Below, piece by piece: positions 48,571 through 58,431 of a DNA stretch of 64,000 bases. Location of the stretch: NCBI GenBank assembly GCA_022747635.1, contig JAKTNV010000005.1:41348738-41412737 (forward strand). The letters are read 5' to 3'. The position numbers and the translations under genes are program-made. Source of the DNA: Hetaerina americana (taxonomy: Eukaryota; Arthropoda; Insecta; Odonata; Calopterygidae). Under the pieces are notes generated by a model. The model was not told the origin of the DNA, ran no database searches, and was given only the letters and a program-made list of their open reading frames with translations. Position 1 is the first letter of the stretch; each line of letters begins with the position of its first letter.

Positions 48571-50230
48571 TTTCGTCCCTAGAAAGGCATTACACCTCGA
48601 ATAAATGTCCAGTTTGCGTGAGTTATAACGGAAGCGAAGAGATCTTTTAGCATGATTGGAATTATACCATTGTCATTTACTGATTTGTTGAAAAATAGAT
48701 TGGGCTTGAAGGAGGATACTTATTAACCATGCAGATCTTTAAACCGAGAAAATTAAGTCTTAACATTCTTTTCTTGAAGAGGACAATGATTGTTCATTCT
48801 TTATATTCAGTTTCTGTTATTTACGAAATTTATTTAAACTTTATTATTTAGGAGGGATGCTTACGTTGTCAGTACACGATGTACGTGTCCTGAGTTTCCG
48901 ATGACCTGTATGCTAAGTACTGTAAAAGATATTTTACGATGTATCGATTTTACAGGCTAATCGTAAAATTAATTGCTGGAGTCGATTGTTTTTGATGGAA
49001 GATTTAGTGATATAAAGACGCCTAATATATACATATCCCTAGGATATACTCTGTTTCGCGGTTGTACTTGCTTCTGATTTGTATTTTTTCTTCCTTGACC
49101 TTTATATTTATCAATTTTTGGTATCGATTTAGATATGAAAAGATGTTATTCGATAGCAGAATGCAATCCTGAGTAGGAAGGAATTGCGAGAAATAACTTC
49201 GGAGAGAATTTGTTTCCTAAGAAATTATATTGATTACGTAAAACCGAGGATGTTTAAAGTCACCTGTAATCAATTCCGGTCACTCCAGTGGATAGTGGTT
49301 TTTTCTAGGGTACCACACTGGTATTGGAATAGAACTTACTTTGATCATGAAATCTTAATGAATATTTATTGCTTTATAATTAATATTCTTATAAGAATAG
49401 GACCTAATTTCGTGTTCGGGATATCTTTCCCTTTTCGAATGATCCATAAGTACACTCCTAGTACATGTACCTTGGACTGATTTAACAAATTTTACGGTTA
49501 CCCTAAAAAACTCATGTATGAAGTTATTACCTTTCAAAGTTAGATCTCATGAGAATCGTAAGAAGATCTATTATAAGCACATACGTAACAATTCAGAATA
49601 TTTCTGGAGATTGTCCGGCTCATTTTCATAAGCGCATATAGTCCAACATGCATAAGTAATTTACGAGTAATTCCAAAATTCATGTTTGAATTTGTGACAA
49701 TTACGTGTATACATAATTCATTAGAAAATTGTGCCTGTGTTGAACATCGTACAGACAGCTTTCCAAGGTGATGTTCAAATTATGGGATGGATGCATAGCG
49801 ACAAGATAATTAAATCCTAAAAATTAATTGCAACGACAGAAATGACAAAAATCCGATTCGGACACCCAAAATGTACGCTATTCCACAAAAATTTGACGGT
49901 TGTTTTTAATTGAATCTAAACTATTTTTAAGGGCGAGTTAGTTACCCGAAACCTTCCGCAGCGATTACGCCTAATTAGCATTTCGTTGAAATTACAATTA
50001 AGCCTCCGTGGCCACAGCTGACGCCGACTAATCAACGATTCAAAATTAATAGAAAAAAAAGAAAGGAACACGTCCCGCAAATGAATGCGTTGTGTCCACT
50101 CCACACGTCATTCAACCCCCCGGCCCAGATGTGCGGCAAAATAGAACGATCGCCATGGCAACGTACGGGTGGGGCTGTAATGGAATGCGCTTCGGTAAAT
50201 GAGGACGGGACCTTTTTGAAGGACAAGCGA
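48571..50230. other. A+T-rich spacer, nothing recognised
   Basis: The frame at 49184-49480 (98 codons) has no motif. No repeats are recognised. Confidence 0.45.
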
Positions 50231-50870
50231 TATAGATGGTAGAGGTGGTGCAGATGAAGGGGAAGGGAACGTGGAGTCGCGGTGGGTATCAGTGAAGGTG
50301 GTATCGTTCGACGGATCAGGAGGGGATGGAGGTAAATTAATGGGGGTAAGTGGGAGTGGCGGGAAGGACGGGCACATTGGTATGGGCAACGGAGACGGAA
50401 GGGGAAGGATTAGAGGAGGGGGGTTGAGAGATTGAGCCCTGAGAGGAGAGGGGGGCTCTGTTCTGAGGAAGGAGTGGAAGAAAGAGAGGAAGAGAGAGAG
50501 GGAGATGGGAGAAGGAAGCAGGAGCAGAGGAAGTGGAGGCAGCTATTGACAATGAGTGAGAAAAGGAGGAGCGTTGAAGAAGGTGCGCCAGAGTGGGTGA
50601 GTGGAATCGGAGAGGATAATGAGGGAGTGGTCTGTCTGGACGAGCGGAAGTGGAGCGGGAAATGGGTGCTCGGGGGTGGGTGCAAGGGTGGGAAGTGGAC
50701 GGTGGTAGCGATAGGGACGAGATGAAATGGAGAGATCCAGAAAGGAAGGCGAATGAGATGAAAGGTATGATGGAAGTGGGAATAAGAGAAACGAATGAGG
50801 TGGGTGTAAACGAGTCTGATGGCCTGGGAGCAAGGAAAGATATCACGAAAGAGAAAAGGGGATAAGGTCG
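50231..50870 (+). other. Purine-rich island
   Basis: A long G/A-rich plus strand with GGAGG, GAGAG and GTGGG words. The long minus-strand frames (169 and 154 codons) are Ser/Pro/Leu-rich and compositional. Its right-hand 160 bp belong to the left arm of the inverted duplication. Confidence 0.55.
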
Positions 50871-51100
50871 CCATTGAGATTACACAGTTCTTCTACATGT
50901 AGCATAACTTCGTTTTCACTGGATACGCCTTAGAGATATTTGCGGAGAAAACGTAAGTGACGTATAGCATAATTATATGCGAAAAGTTCGTCGTAAATGA
51001 TTTTGGTGATACGGTATAATGAGTACAATATGTAATGCCCTTCACGTCATCGAGCAGCTTCTAGTGTTGTAGATTTGCTCCCTGCATTTTAATTCCCGTA
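50711..51100 (+). repeat. Left arm of a large inverted duplication
   Basis: This 390-bp segment is the reverse complement of 52116-52504. By eye the two differ at about seven substitutions and one single-base indel, so identity is near 98%. The arm spans the end of the purine-rich island and unique sequence after it, with no terminal-repeat-like end or transposase. Because it includes ordinary local sequence, it is probably the source copy. Confidence 0.9.
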
Positions 51101-51438
51101 GTACGTTGATTCTCTTTGTTCCATTACATTTAGAAAAGAATTCAATTCCGCGCCTATTTTCTAGCTATACTAATAAAAATAATGTATTCTAGTCAAGAAA
51201 TAAGGAAATCGCTCCAGATTAGACATGATATCATGATGCGACTGCAGGGTTCTGCAAAATTGTTTTCAATGGTAATATTGTCAGCGCAATATAGCAGGAT
51301 GATTTCTTTAGTGAAATGACTGTATTTAATTTCTTTTAAGAAGTGAATTTTCTCTCAGCTGTAATGATTGTAAATACATTAGAGGTGGGTGTTTTCAGGT
51401 AACGGTCGCATTAAGATGTATATACAGGGCACGTACTA

Positions 51439-51470
51439 ACTTCCAATGGCATAAATATGCCATTGGAAGT
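51439..51470. repeat. 32-bp near-perfect palindrome
   Basis: ACTTCCAATGGCATA and TATGCCATTGGAAGT form a perfect 15-bp stem around a central AA. It sits directly before the (TA)n tract and after TATACAGGGC, a phrase that resembles the mariner terminus at 51554. Confidence 0.9.
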
Positions 51471-51471
51471 C

Positions 51472-51473
<2 letters not shown>

Positions 51474-51555
<82 letters not shown>
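51474..51555. repeat. (TA)n microsatellite
   Basis: A pure AT/TA run of about 80 bases. Its last TA (51554-51555) serves as the left target-site TA of the adjoining mariner element. Confidence 0.95.
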
Positions 51556-51558
<3 letters not shown>

Positions 51559-51626
51559 GGTTCGTCCGGAAAATAAGTGTACTGAGCTCAGGAAAAAAAA
51601 TGCATTACACTTTTACATATCTTAAG

Positions 51627-51725
51627 CTAATATTCCTCAAAATAGGACCCTTGTGAGTCGATACACTTGTTCCAGCGGCGTTCCCATTCCTGGAACGCTC
51701 CCGCGAAGGCATCATCGGGAACCTC
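51627..51725 (-). pseudogene. Mariner transposase, C-terminal fragment
   Basis: Directly beyond the deletion junction, in a different frame, lies E-V-P-D-D-A-F-A-G-A-F, then W-E-R-R-W-N-K-C-I-D-S-Q-G-S-Y-F-E-E-Y and a TAG stop (51627-51629). This is the usual end of a mariner transposase (W-x-x-R-W-x-K-C-I and Y-F-E). With the N-terminal fragment it shows that one deletion removed the middle of the gene, including the whole catalytic domain, and left the two pieces out of frame. Confidence 0.85.
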
Positions 51726-51909
51726 TCGAAGACTCGTCGTCGACCTCTTCTCTGCCCTCCACGAACATCTTGTGCCACCGAAAGATCATGTTTCTGGACA
51801 TGGCTGACTCCCCGTAAGCCTGGTTAATCATACCGACAGTTTCGGTAGACGATTTCCCAAGCTTTACCGCAAATTTGATGGAATAACGCTGCTCCAAAAA
51901 CTTCGGCAT
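51712..51909 (-). pseudogene. Mariner transposase, N-terminal fragment (first helix-turn-helix)
   Basis: The frame starts M-P-K-F-L-E-Q-R-Y-S-I-K-F-A-V-K-L-G-K-S and continues with T-V-G-M-I-N-Q-A-Y-G, S-R-N-M-I-F-R-W-H-K-M-F and G-R-E-E-V-D-D-E. This is the order of the N-terminal DNA-binding helix-turn-helix of mariner transposases: an R-Y-S-I-K-F segment, an A-Y-G turn, then the F-x-W-H-K-x-F motif. This domain normally recognises the terminal repeats. After about 60 residues the frame runs into the deletion junction near 51725 and stops at TGA. No catalytic Asp is left. If translated, the fragment could bind terminal repeats without cutting, but there is no evidence of expression. Confidence 0.85.
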
Positions 51910-52115
51910 CGCGTTCCGTGACGTGGGTCGAAGCGTGGAGGTTCGCGTTAACAGAGCTCCTCACTACACCACAGCTCAGAGCCGACTGCCTTTTTCAGCG
52001 TCGCTTGCCAACATACCCCCCTCCAATCGCAGCCCGTCAGAGCGGTGCTGGGCGCGCCTGGAGCGGCGCGCCCAGCCCAGGAGTCAGTACACTTATTTTC
52101 CGGACGAACCCTGTA

Positions 52116-52498
52116 TACGGGACTTAAAATGCAGGAGCAAATCTACAACATTAGAAGCTGCTCGATGACGTGAAGGGCATTACATATTGTACTCATTATA
52201 CCGTATCACCAAAATCATTTACGACGAACTTTTCGCATATGATTATGCTATACGTCACTTACGTTTTCTCCGCAAATATCTCTAAGGTGTATCCAGTGAA
52301 AACGAAGTTATGCTACATGTAGAAGAACTGTGTAATCTCAATGGCGACCTTATCCCCTTTTCTCTTTCGTGATATCTTTCCTTGCTCCCAGGCCATCAGA
52401 CTCGTTTACACCCACCTCATTCGTTTCTCTTATTCCCACTTCCATCATACCTTTCATCTCATTCGCCTTCCTTTCTGAATCTCTCCATTTCATCCCGT

Positions 52499-52504
<6 letters not shown>
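52116..52504 (-). repeat. Right arm of the large inverted duplication
   Basis: Reverse complement of 50711-51100 over about 389 bp. Its inner end lies against the TA that follows the mariner element, and its outer end runs directly into a second (TA)n tract at 52502. Both breakpoints thus touch TA sequence, which suggests this is the inserted copy. Confidence 0.9.

Positions 52505-52564
<60 letters not shown>
52502..52564. repeat. (TA)n microsatellite
   Basis: A pure AT dinucleotide run of about 62 bases that begins exactly at the end of the right arm and is followed by GTATACAGTTGGG. Confidence 0.95.
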
Positions 52565-52568
<4 letters not shown>

Positions 52569-54623
52569 ACAGTTGGGTTGTCAGGCCTGATTCAGTTTTA
52601 AATCATTTCTCTCCTACTTAAATATATCTTTTTTAAACATTACCTCTACTTTTAGATGACACTTTCCGGATAACCATTGCTAGAATCCCTCATGCATAAG
52701 GGATCTAAGTGAAAAGACGAACGAGTCATTCTGAGCACAGTGCCCTTTGGTTAATTTGGGTTTATTCGGAGGCACCGAGAGTTTTCTTTATTTCAATACA
52801 ACCAGAAGCATCCTTAAGGAGAAGAATTTAAAATTCAGAATAGTTGCATGGCTTTACACAAAATAAATTATTTTAGGCTCTTGAGCTGATGGGAGGAATG
52901 AGGGAGAGTGAATGCCTTTGGGAGAGGAGTGAGAGAATTCGGAAAATCGAATGAATGGGCGGTGCAGGTGGGAAACAGCCAAAGAGGAAGTGGAAGGAAA
53001 AGGATGGCGAAACCTAAGGGTGGAATTCGCGCGGGAAAATCAATAGAGAGAGAAAATGCGAATGATGAAGGCAGAGCAAGAGCAGCAAGTAGGTGGAAAT
53101 AATTAAATGAGCGTGGTAAGAGGTGAAAAAGAACTGTAGAAAGTCACTGAACGGTGGCTCGAGTTTTTTCGCGTGTATCAGAGTAATGGGTGTAAATGTA
53201 AATGTATGTAGGTAGAAAGCATAATAGAGGAAATACGTGTAGATCCCATTTCATTGAAAGTAAACGAGCAAAATATGAGTCGCAGTAATAATTCGAGACT
53301 ACAGGTATACCTAAATCTTGTGAGTTGGTTTTAAGAGCTCTCAGTATTGAAATCTACAAAATATATAAAAAAATATTCTAATGCAATGATATTTGATGTG
53401 AAGAAAGTTGAAATCAAAATTAATTTGAAAAATATTTGCGGCAATTATTACACCCCTGTGATAAATGTGTGCTCTTGTAATAAATGCTAGGCATAAATTG
53501 TTGTTCCCCTCGTAAATTCTAGTCAAATATTTTCTTTGAAGAAAATTGATGTAGAAAGAGCGTCGGGAGTGTCGAAGGATTGGAGTAGTGTGGATAGGGT
53601 GCGGTAAATTGGGAAGAAAAAAGAATCCATGGAGCAGACCGAGGGTTGGCGTCAAAATGGGGTTAGAGTTTAATGAGAGGAAGACAGAAATGCCTAATGA
53701 AGGACCGCTTTCGTGTTTGTGTGCGCTGGAGTGCGTGAACGTGTTTGATATATATTTTTTCGGTTCCAGGACTCATTCTGCCGCGTCACAGAGGGTTTTT
53801 TTTCTCGCGCCACTGGGACCTTTGAATTGGTGGTTGGTTAAGGAATAATCGGGAGCGCAGGGGAGGCCTCGAGGAAAAAGGGAATTCGAGGACTTGTTGA
53901 GGTGCAAAGGCCTCTTCCACTCTGGAATCCGTTTTGTCCCTTCCCAATTGGCAGGGTGTTTTTTTTTATAGCTCCACCCGCGGTGACGATTGTACTCTTT
54001 CGGTCTCTACGGATATCTCCTCTCTTCTCTCCCGCCCCCATCCGACACCACCATTTAACAGGTTGGCTGCTGCGTAAAAGGAGACTCGCCGAAGTGCTGT
54101 AACGTAAAGGAAATTCGCAAATGAGTTAATCACCGTGAAACTATTTTATCCCACATAACGAAAGCGCCGGGAGCCGAAATACATTGCACTTTGATTTGAG
54201 CATGCTTGTTTCTGGAAAATTAACTTAAATTTCTTTATTTGAGGACTTTTCAAATATCGGCTAATATTTCTCAATAATTTCCCATTTAAAAATATGTACT
54301 GTATTGCATCATTTCAAACAACAAACTTCCCGGGAATTTTCGATAAACTATTGGTAGCGAACAGCAAAATAATAAAAGCGACTGGGCATTGAAACGGTGG
54401 GATTCCATAGATTTACAGTTGTATTTATGCATATCAAACTATTTTTATTGCATAAATACGGTATATGTGTATTGGATTAAATGTTAAAAATATACGAAGT
54501 TTTGGTTGTGGGGCACTGCGTACAAGGTTAAAATGGGACTCTAGTTGAAGGATCAGAGACCATTAAGCACATCCTTTGAAACTGAACAGTCCCAACTTCT
54601 CTTCTCACTCCCTCTTCTCATGT
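52565..54623. other. Spacer with weakly skewed patches
   Basis: The stretch 52880-53080 is purine-rich and 53940-54060 is C/T-rich. Frames of 60-104 codons show no motif. No repeat family or RNA gene is recognised. Confidence 0.4.
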
Positions 54624-54827
54624 AGCCGGCCTCGGTGGCGGCGGGGTAACGTCCTCCCCTACCAACCCAAAGGTTGCGGGTTCGATTCCCGCCTAGGTGG
54701 ATTTCCCTCCATCTAGGGCTTGGGTGTATGTGATTGTCTTCAATATAATGTCTGTAATGCAGCATTAGGTGGAAGAAGGGACTATTAGTCTCAACCTCGC
54801 CCAATTAAGTCGATAAATAAATAAATA
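54624..54827 (+). repeat. tRNA-derived SINE with (TAAA)n tail
   Basis: The head reads AGCCGGCCTCGGTGGCGG with a box-A-like segment and has an exact box B, GGTTCGATTCC, at 54679-54689. The body of about 115 bp includes TTTCCCTCCATCTAGGGC and CAGCATTAGGTGGAAG. The element ends CAATTAAGTCGATAAATAAATAAATA, quoted here only to show the tetranucleotide tail at 54812-54827. Promoter boxes and tail look well preserved, so this is probably a fairly young copy of a family distinct from the others here. Confidence 0.75.
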
Positions 54828-55336
54828 TGTCGTGGATAATATGAGCTCGCAATATATCCTCGTGGTAATACCATTCAATTCTTTCGTGAAGCCGTCGCGA
54901 TGGCTTTCCCACACACTATTAAAATTCTTAAAAATATTGAGCTGCACGGGAATTTAATGGCACATTATAGTCCCAGATATATCTCTTTAAGTACCATTAT
55001 AACTCCTGGAATAGTAACCCCTGATCTCACGGGATTGGTAGAATGAAAAACAAAGATATTAGGGTAATTTTAATCTACAATTACGTGGCTCTTGAAAATG
55101 ACCTCTGTAACATACTCTGGGGGGTATTTACTCTTCCACCATTATATCTTTCAAATCGTGCCTTTGTATTATACTCGCAGGGCTTAGCCTGAATTCGTGA
55201 AATATTTCCTTCTTCCAGTGAAATTTATTTTTCTGTGTGGTGTTTACCTTGTGCTCCATTAGCTCCATTACTAGGGCTTCATTCGTGCACCTCGTGACAA
55301 TATTCTTGCATTTGTGTAAGAAGCATTACCAGTGTA

Positions 55337-55339
<3 letters not shown>
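54828..55339. other. A+T-rich spacer, nothing recognised
   Basis: No feature could be supported. Confidence 0.45.
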
Positions 55340-55395
<56 letters not shown>

Positions 55396-55479
55396 TTATT
55401 TATTTATTTATATATACATCATAACCATATATATATATACATATATATATATATATCATAACCATATATATATATATAT
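55340..55479. repeat. Composite TA / TTTA / ATCATAACCATAT satellite
   Basis: A (TA)n run at 55340-55391 is followed by a (TTTA)n run at 55390-55412. About three units of ATCATAACCATATATATAT then run to 55489. The last unit merges with the 3' end of the SINE at 55480-55762 (minus strand), so the satellite probably grew from the SINE tail. Confidence 0.85.
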
Positions 55480-55762
55480 CATAACCATAAACACAGTAAT
55501 CAACCCGAAGGTCGGTTTAGTAGGTGATGGTAGAGATCACCCAGTACTAAGCCCTATACGGCATATGAAAATTGACATCAGGGTAGGGGGGCCAGTTCCC
55601 TTCCCTGTGCCGGTTATGGTTTCCCAGGAAGACCTGGTACCCGAAAAATCACTTTAGCTTGGGTGGAGCTGCAGGCACCCAGAGTGCCTTGCCCGGGAAT
55701 CGAACCCGGGACCCTCTGGTCAGCAGTCCAACGCTCTACCGCACTGGACTACCGCGACCCAC
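55480..55762 (-). repeat. tRNA-derived SINE, near full length
   Basis: On the minus strand the element starts GTGGGTCGCGG with a clear box A, TAGTCCAGTGCGG (complement 55739-55751), and an exact box B, GGTTCGATTCC (complement 55696-55706), 32 bases apart as in a tRNA gene. The body matches 33189-33412 over most of its length, adds a block of about 30 bp ending AACCGGCACAGGG, and ends GGGTTGATTACTGTGTTTATGG. It is the best copy of this family in the window and the reference for recognising the decayed copy at 1639-1815. RNA polymerase III transcription is possible. Confidence 0.85.
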
Positions 55763-57689
55763 TACATATAAATATATATATAAAATAAGTAATTTTGCCG
55801 TATTTTATAACATCAGTGAAGTTGCAAATTTAATACCTCCCTGTATTTAGATTTTGAAACATAAGTCTTTCCATATCCTCGATATTTGAGTGTAAGTTCA
55901 TTATTTACATCAGTGGAAAATTATCTTTCTCTCATTTCTCTCTTTTCAGAAGATCTTTCCCGGTATAACTTTAGCTAAATTTTTATTACCGGTTAAGTTT
56001 TACGTACTGCCTAGGTGATGATATTGGAATAAAAGTTCAATATGACATTTCAACACAACAAAGTTATCGTAAAATTTGCGCTTCAAATTAGGAAAGTTTT
56101 TAAAACTCGTAAAACGGGAGTGTCAATTATGCACGGTCCAATTACCTAACATTAATTTTGTGCAGAATAGTATTCCTACAAAATCTTGAAGCATGGATGA
56201 GTCTTTCCTGAAGTAAGCTTTACCATAACCATAGAGGAATTTAATCAGCAGCACCATATTGGACACGATGCAACGGATTGCGGAAAAAAATGAAGTTGAT
56301 AATTACAGTAATGGGGAGAAGCCGTGCCATGACGGGAATGCGTAACAAAGACGGATTTGAGACTCGATGATTGTGACTTTGCCTTTGGAATTCCTCGTAC
56401 ACGCAGTCGAGAAAATTAGTTGGGGGTCTATAGTGTGGAAGATAATGAAGCCTAGCTAATTACAACTTTCAGTGTGTCAGAGCAAATGGGATGAGGATTA
56501 AAAGTTTTCCAGGCTCTGGCGTTGCGTTTTTGGTACACCGAGGACCATGAGATTAAGAAACGTAAAACCTAGCGGCGGTCGAAGAAACCTCCGGAGAAAT
56601 CGGAAGAGACGATCGAGGATCTTCACAACCACTTAAAATAATGCCTCACTTTGGTCGACGGCTGGAAAGGGAAGCGAGATAAAGGAGTACATCACGGCAT
56701 CTATGGATGTTTGACACAAGTACGTTTAGTGGTTTTTCGGTGAGCAAAAGGAGCCCCAGACGTTTGGAGAGTTTTTGAGCCACTCGACGTTCTCTTTAAG
56801 TCGTAGTCGGGAGAGGAATCGTGATAGAGAGGAGGAGTAAATGTGAAGGAGAGGGAGGTCTTGAGATTCTGCCTTAGATACAAGCAGACGCCCTCCCTAC
56901 ATTGGCTCTACGAGTGCATTCATTACCGACGACCGCACATTTCTACTTAACTGTTTCCTTGCTCCTCCTTCCCTTCCCATCCTCCGTATCCCCGTCTTGC
57001 CGCCATGCATGCGCTCCTCCCTTCTCAGACAAGCTCTAAGCCCCGCCGTTTGAACAGCTTGCCGCTTTTAGCCTTCTGGTCCATTCCTGCTTCCTCCTCG
57101 TCCATATGAACTCATATTTTCCCCATATACCTAAATAGTTCTATTTTGATTTTAACTTGTTTTCTGCGTAGGTATTTTTGGTTACCATATTTTTTTCTTT
57201 ACTGCATTGATATTTCATTTTCTAGGTCAAATCAGTCCGTGGCGATGTATTTCCCGACTCAAAAGTCGTTTGTTTCACTTTTTTTGTTAATCAAATACGT
57301 GCTGTGAGCGGTTAACTTGTCCAGAGTGAATCATATGTTAATAATTGAACTTTACAGCTTGATAGTAGGTATCCATGCTACAAACTTTTATTAATTAAAA
57401 TTTTTTTACTAAAATCCCTTTAAATAACATTCAGTTTCTGTAAGAAAAAATACATCAATTGTCGAAGAAAACAACTTTTTTCTCATGTTTTGGTATTCAA
57501 GCATTCAAGTATTTTGATCGAAATTCCAGAATGCTATGAAATATAGGGGCATAGGGAATATTCGATCTACGCGAACAAATTTCTACCGTAATATTATGAA
57601 ATGGAGTGTTCTGCTATTCGGTTCTTCAACATATGTTCGAACTCATAATGGCACGATTTTCGCGACTCCCCCGTAATTATCCTTCCTGT
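55763..57689. other. A+T-rich spacer, nothing recognised
   Basis: There is a small C/T-rich pocket at 56960-57060. No credible coding or repeat feature is seen. Confidence 0.45.
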
Positions 57690-58417
57690 TCTTTTCAATT
57701 CATAGAATGCAATCCTTTGCCGATCTTCATCTCCAGGCCTACATCTGCCTGCCCATCAACCCTCTCGCGCACTCACTTCAAGTCTATTTCCTCCTTTATC
57801 GCTCCATTTTGAGCCGACCTCCCCACGCTATTCTCTCCTTCCGCTTTCATCCTCACCTCTTATCTCTACCTCCCTCTCTCCTTCCCCGTCCACTTCCCGC
57901 TCCTCTTGCATCTCACTTCACCCTTCTCACCAGATTCCACGTACGTCCTTTGGTCCCCTCCCCTCGCCCGACGATTTCCGATCCTCCCGAGGCTTATCCT
58001 CCGCCCGCCCGCTGCAATCTGCTCCCGTTCCACTCGAGTTGGAGCAAAACACTCTCCCATCCCACCACTCGCATGCTCCCACTCTCTCGACCTCGCTGCC
58101 GATCCGCTCCCCCTTCCCGTCCGCCACCTCGATACCTACTCCTTCTCCCCATCTTCCCCTCATTCTCCCCCTTCGCCGACTTCCTAAGCTCTCTACAAAT
58201 TCAGCTCTCCAAGGATCTCTACCATTCCGCAAAAAAAAGTCGAAAAATATATTCCCCTCTCCCTTAACCCTCAAGTCCATATTTATTTTTTCGACGTCTC
58301 TTTCTCTCCATGGCCCGGACGGCCATCCCCTTGAAACCAGCATCTTCACTCTCCCTCTCTCTGTGAAATTCATCCTTTTCTTCGATGCCATCTCCGATCT
58401 TCCCTTCGCGTGCCATT
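57690..58417 (+). other. C/T-rich island
   Basis: A long pyrimidine-rich plus strand with overlapping frames of 93-186 codons that are Ser/Pro/Leu-rich. The 186-codon frame at 57707-58267 is the longest in the window but is low complexity throughout, and its minus-strand shadow is Gly/Arg/Glu-rich. Not accepted as a gene. Confidence 0.55.
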
Positions 58418-58431
58418 ACATATGCATATGT
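58418..58431. promoter_or_regulatory. Perfect palindrome with octamer-like core
   Basis: ACATATGCATATGT is a perfect 14-bp palindrome containing ATGCATAT, similar to POU-type binding sites. It sits at the end of the C/T island and is followed by alternating purine-pyrimidine sequence up to about 58515. Confidence 0.35.

Larger units (their letters stand above)
51556..52113 (-). mobile_element. Internally deleted mariner element (558 bp, MITE-like)
   Basis: The element begins CAGGGTTCGTCCGG at 51556 and ends with its complement at 52113. The terminal inverted repeats are a perfect 30 bp (51556-51585 and 52084-52113), flanked on both sides by TA, the expected mariner target duplication. Minus-strand coding runs from a start at 51909, leaving a leader of about 200 bp inside the right terminus. 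Only the two ends of the transposase remain (51712-51909 and 51627-51725), so the catalytic core has been lost by an internal deletion. The ends look intact, so it could be mobilised by a full-length relative elsewhere in the genome. The subterminal region carries a perfect 12-bp GC hairpin at 52047-52076. Confidence 0.9.

Noticed and set aside
50337..50846. 169-codon minus-strand frame partly repeated at 52369-52590
   Set aside because: The repeated protein segment is explained by the inverted duplication of the DNA. The sequence is low complexity and the second copy runs into a (TA)n tract.
57707..58267. 186-codon plus-strand frame, one of the longest in the window
   Set aside because: Ser/Pro/Leu-rich low complexity across its whole length, with long frames also open in other phases of the same C/T-rich island. 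No domain, signal peptide or splice context.
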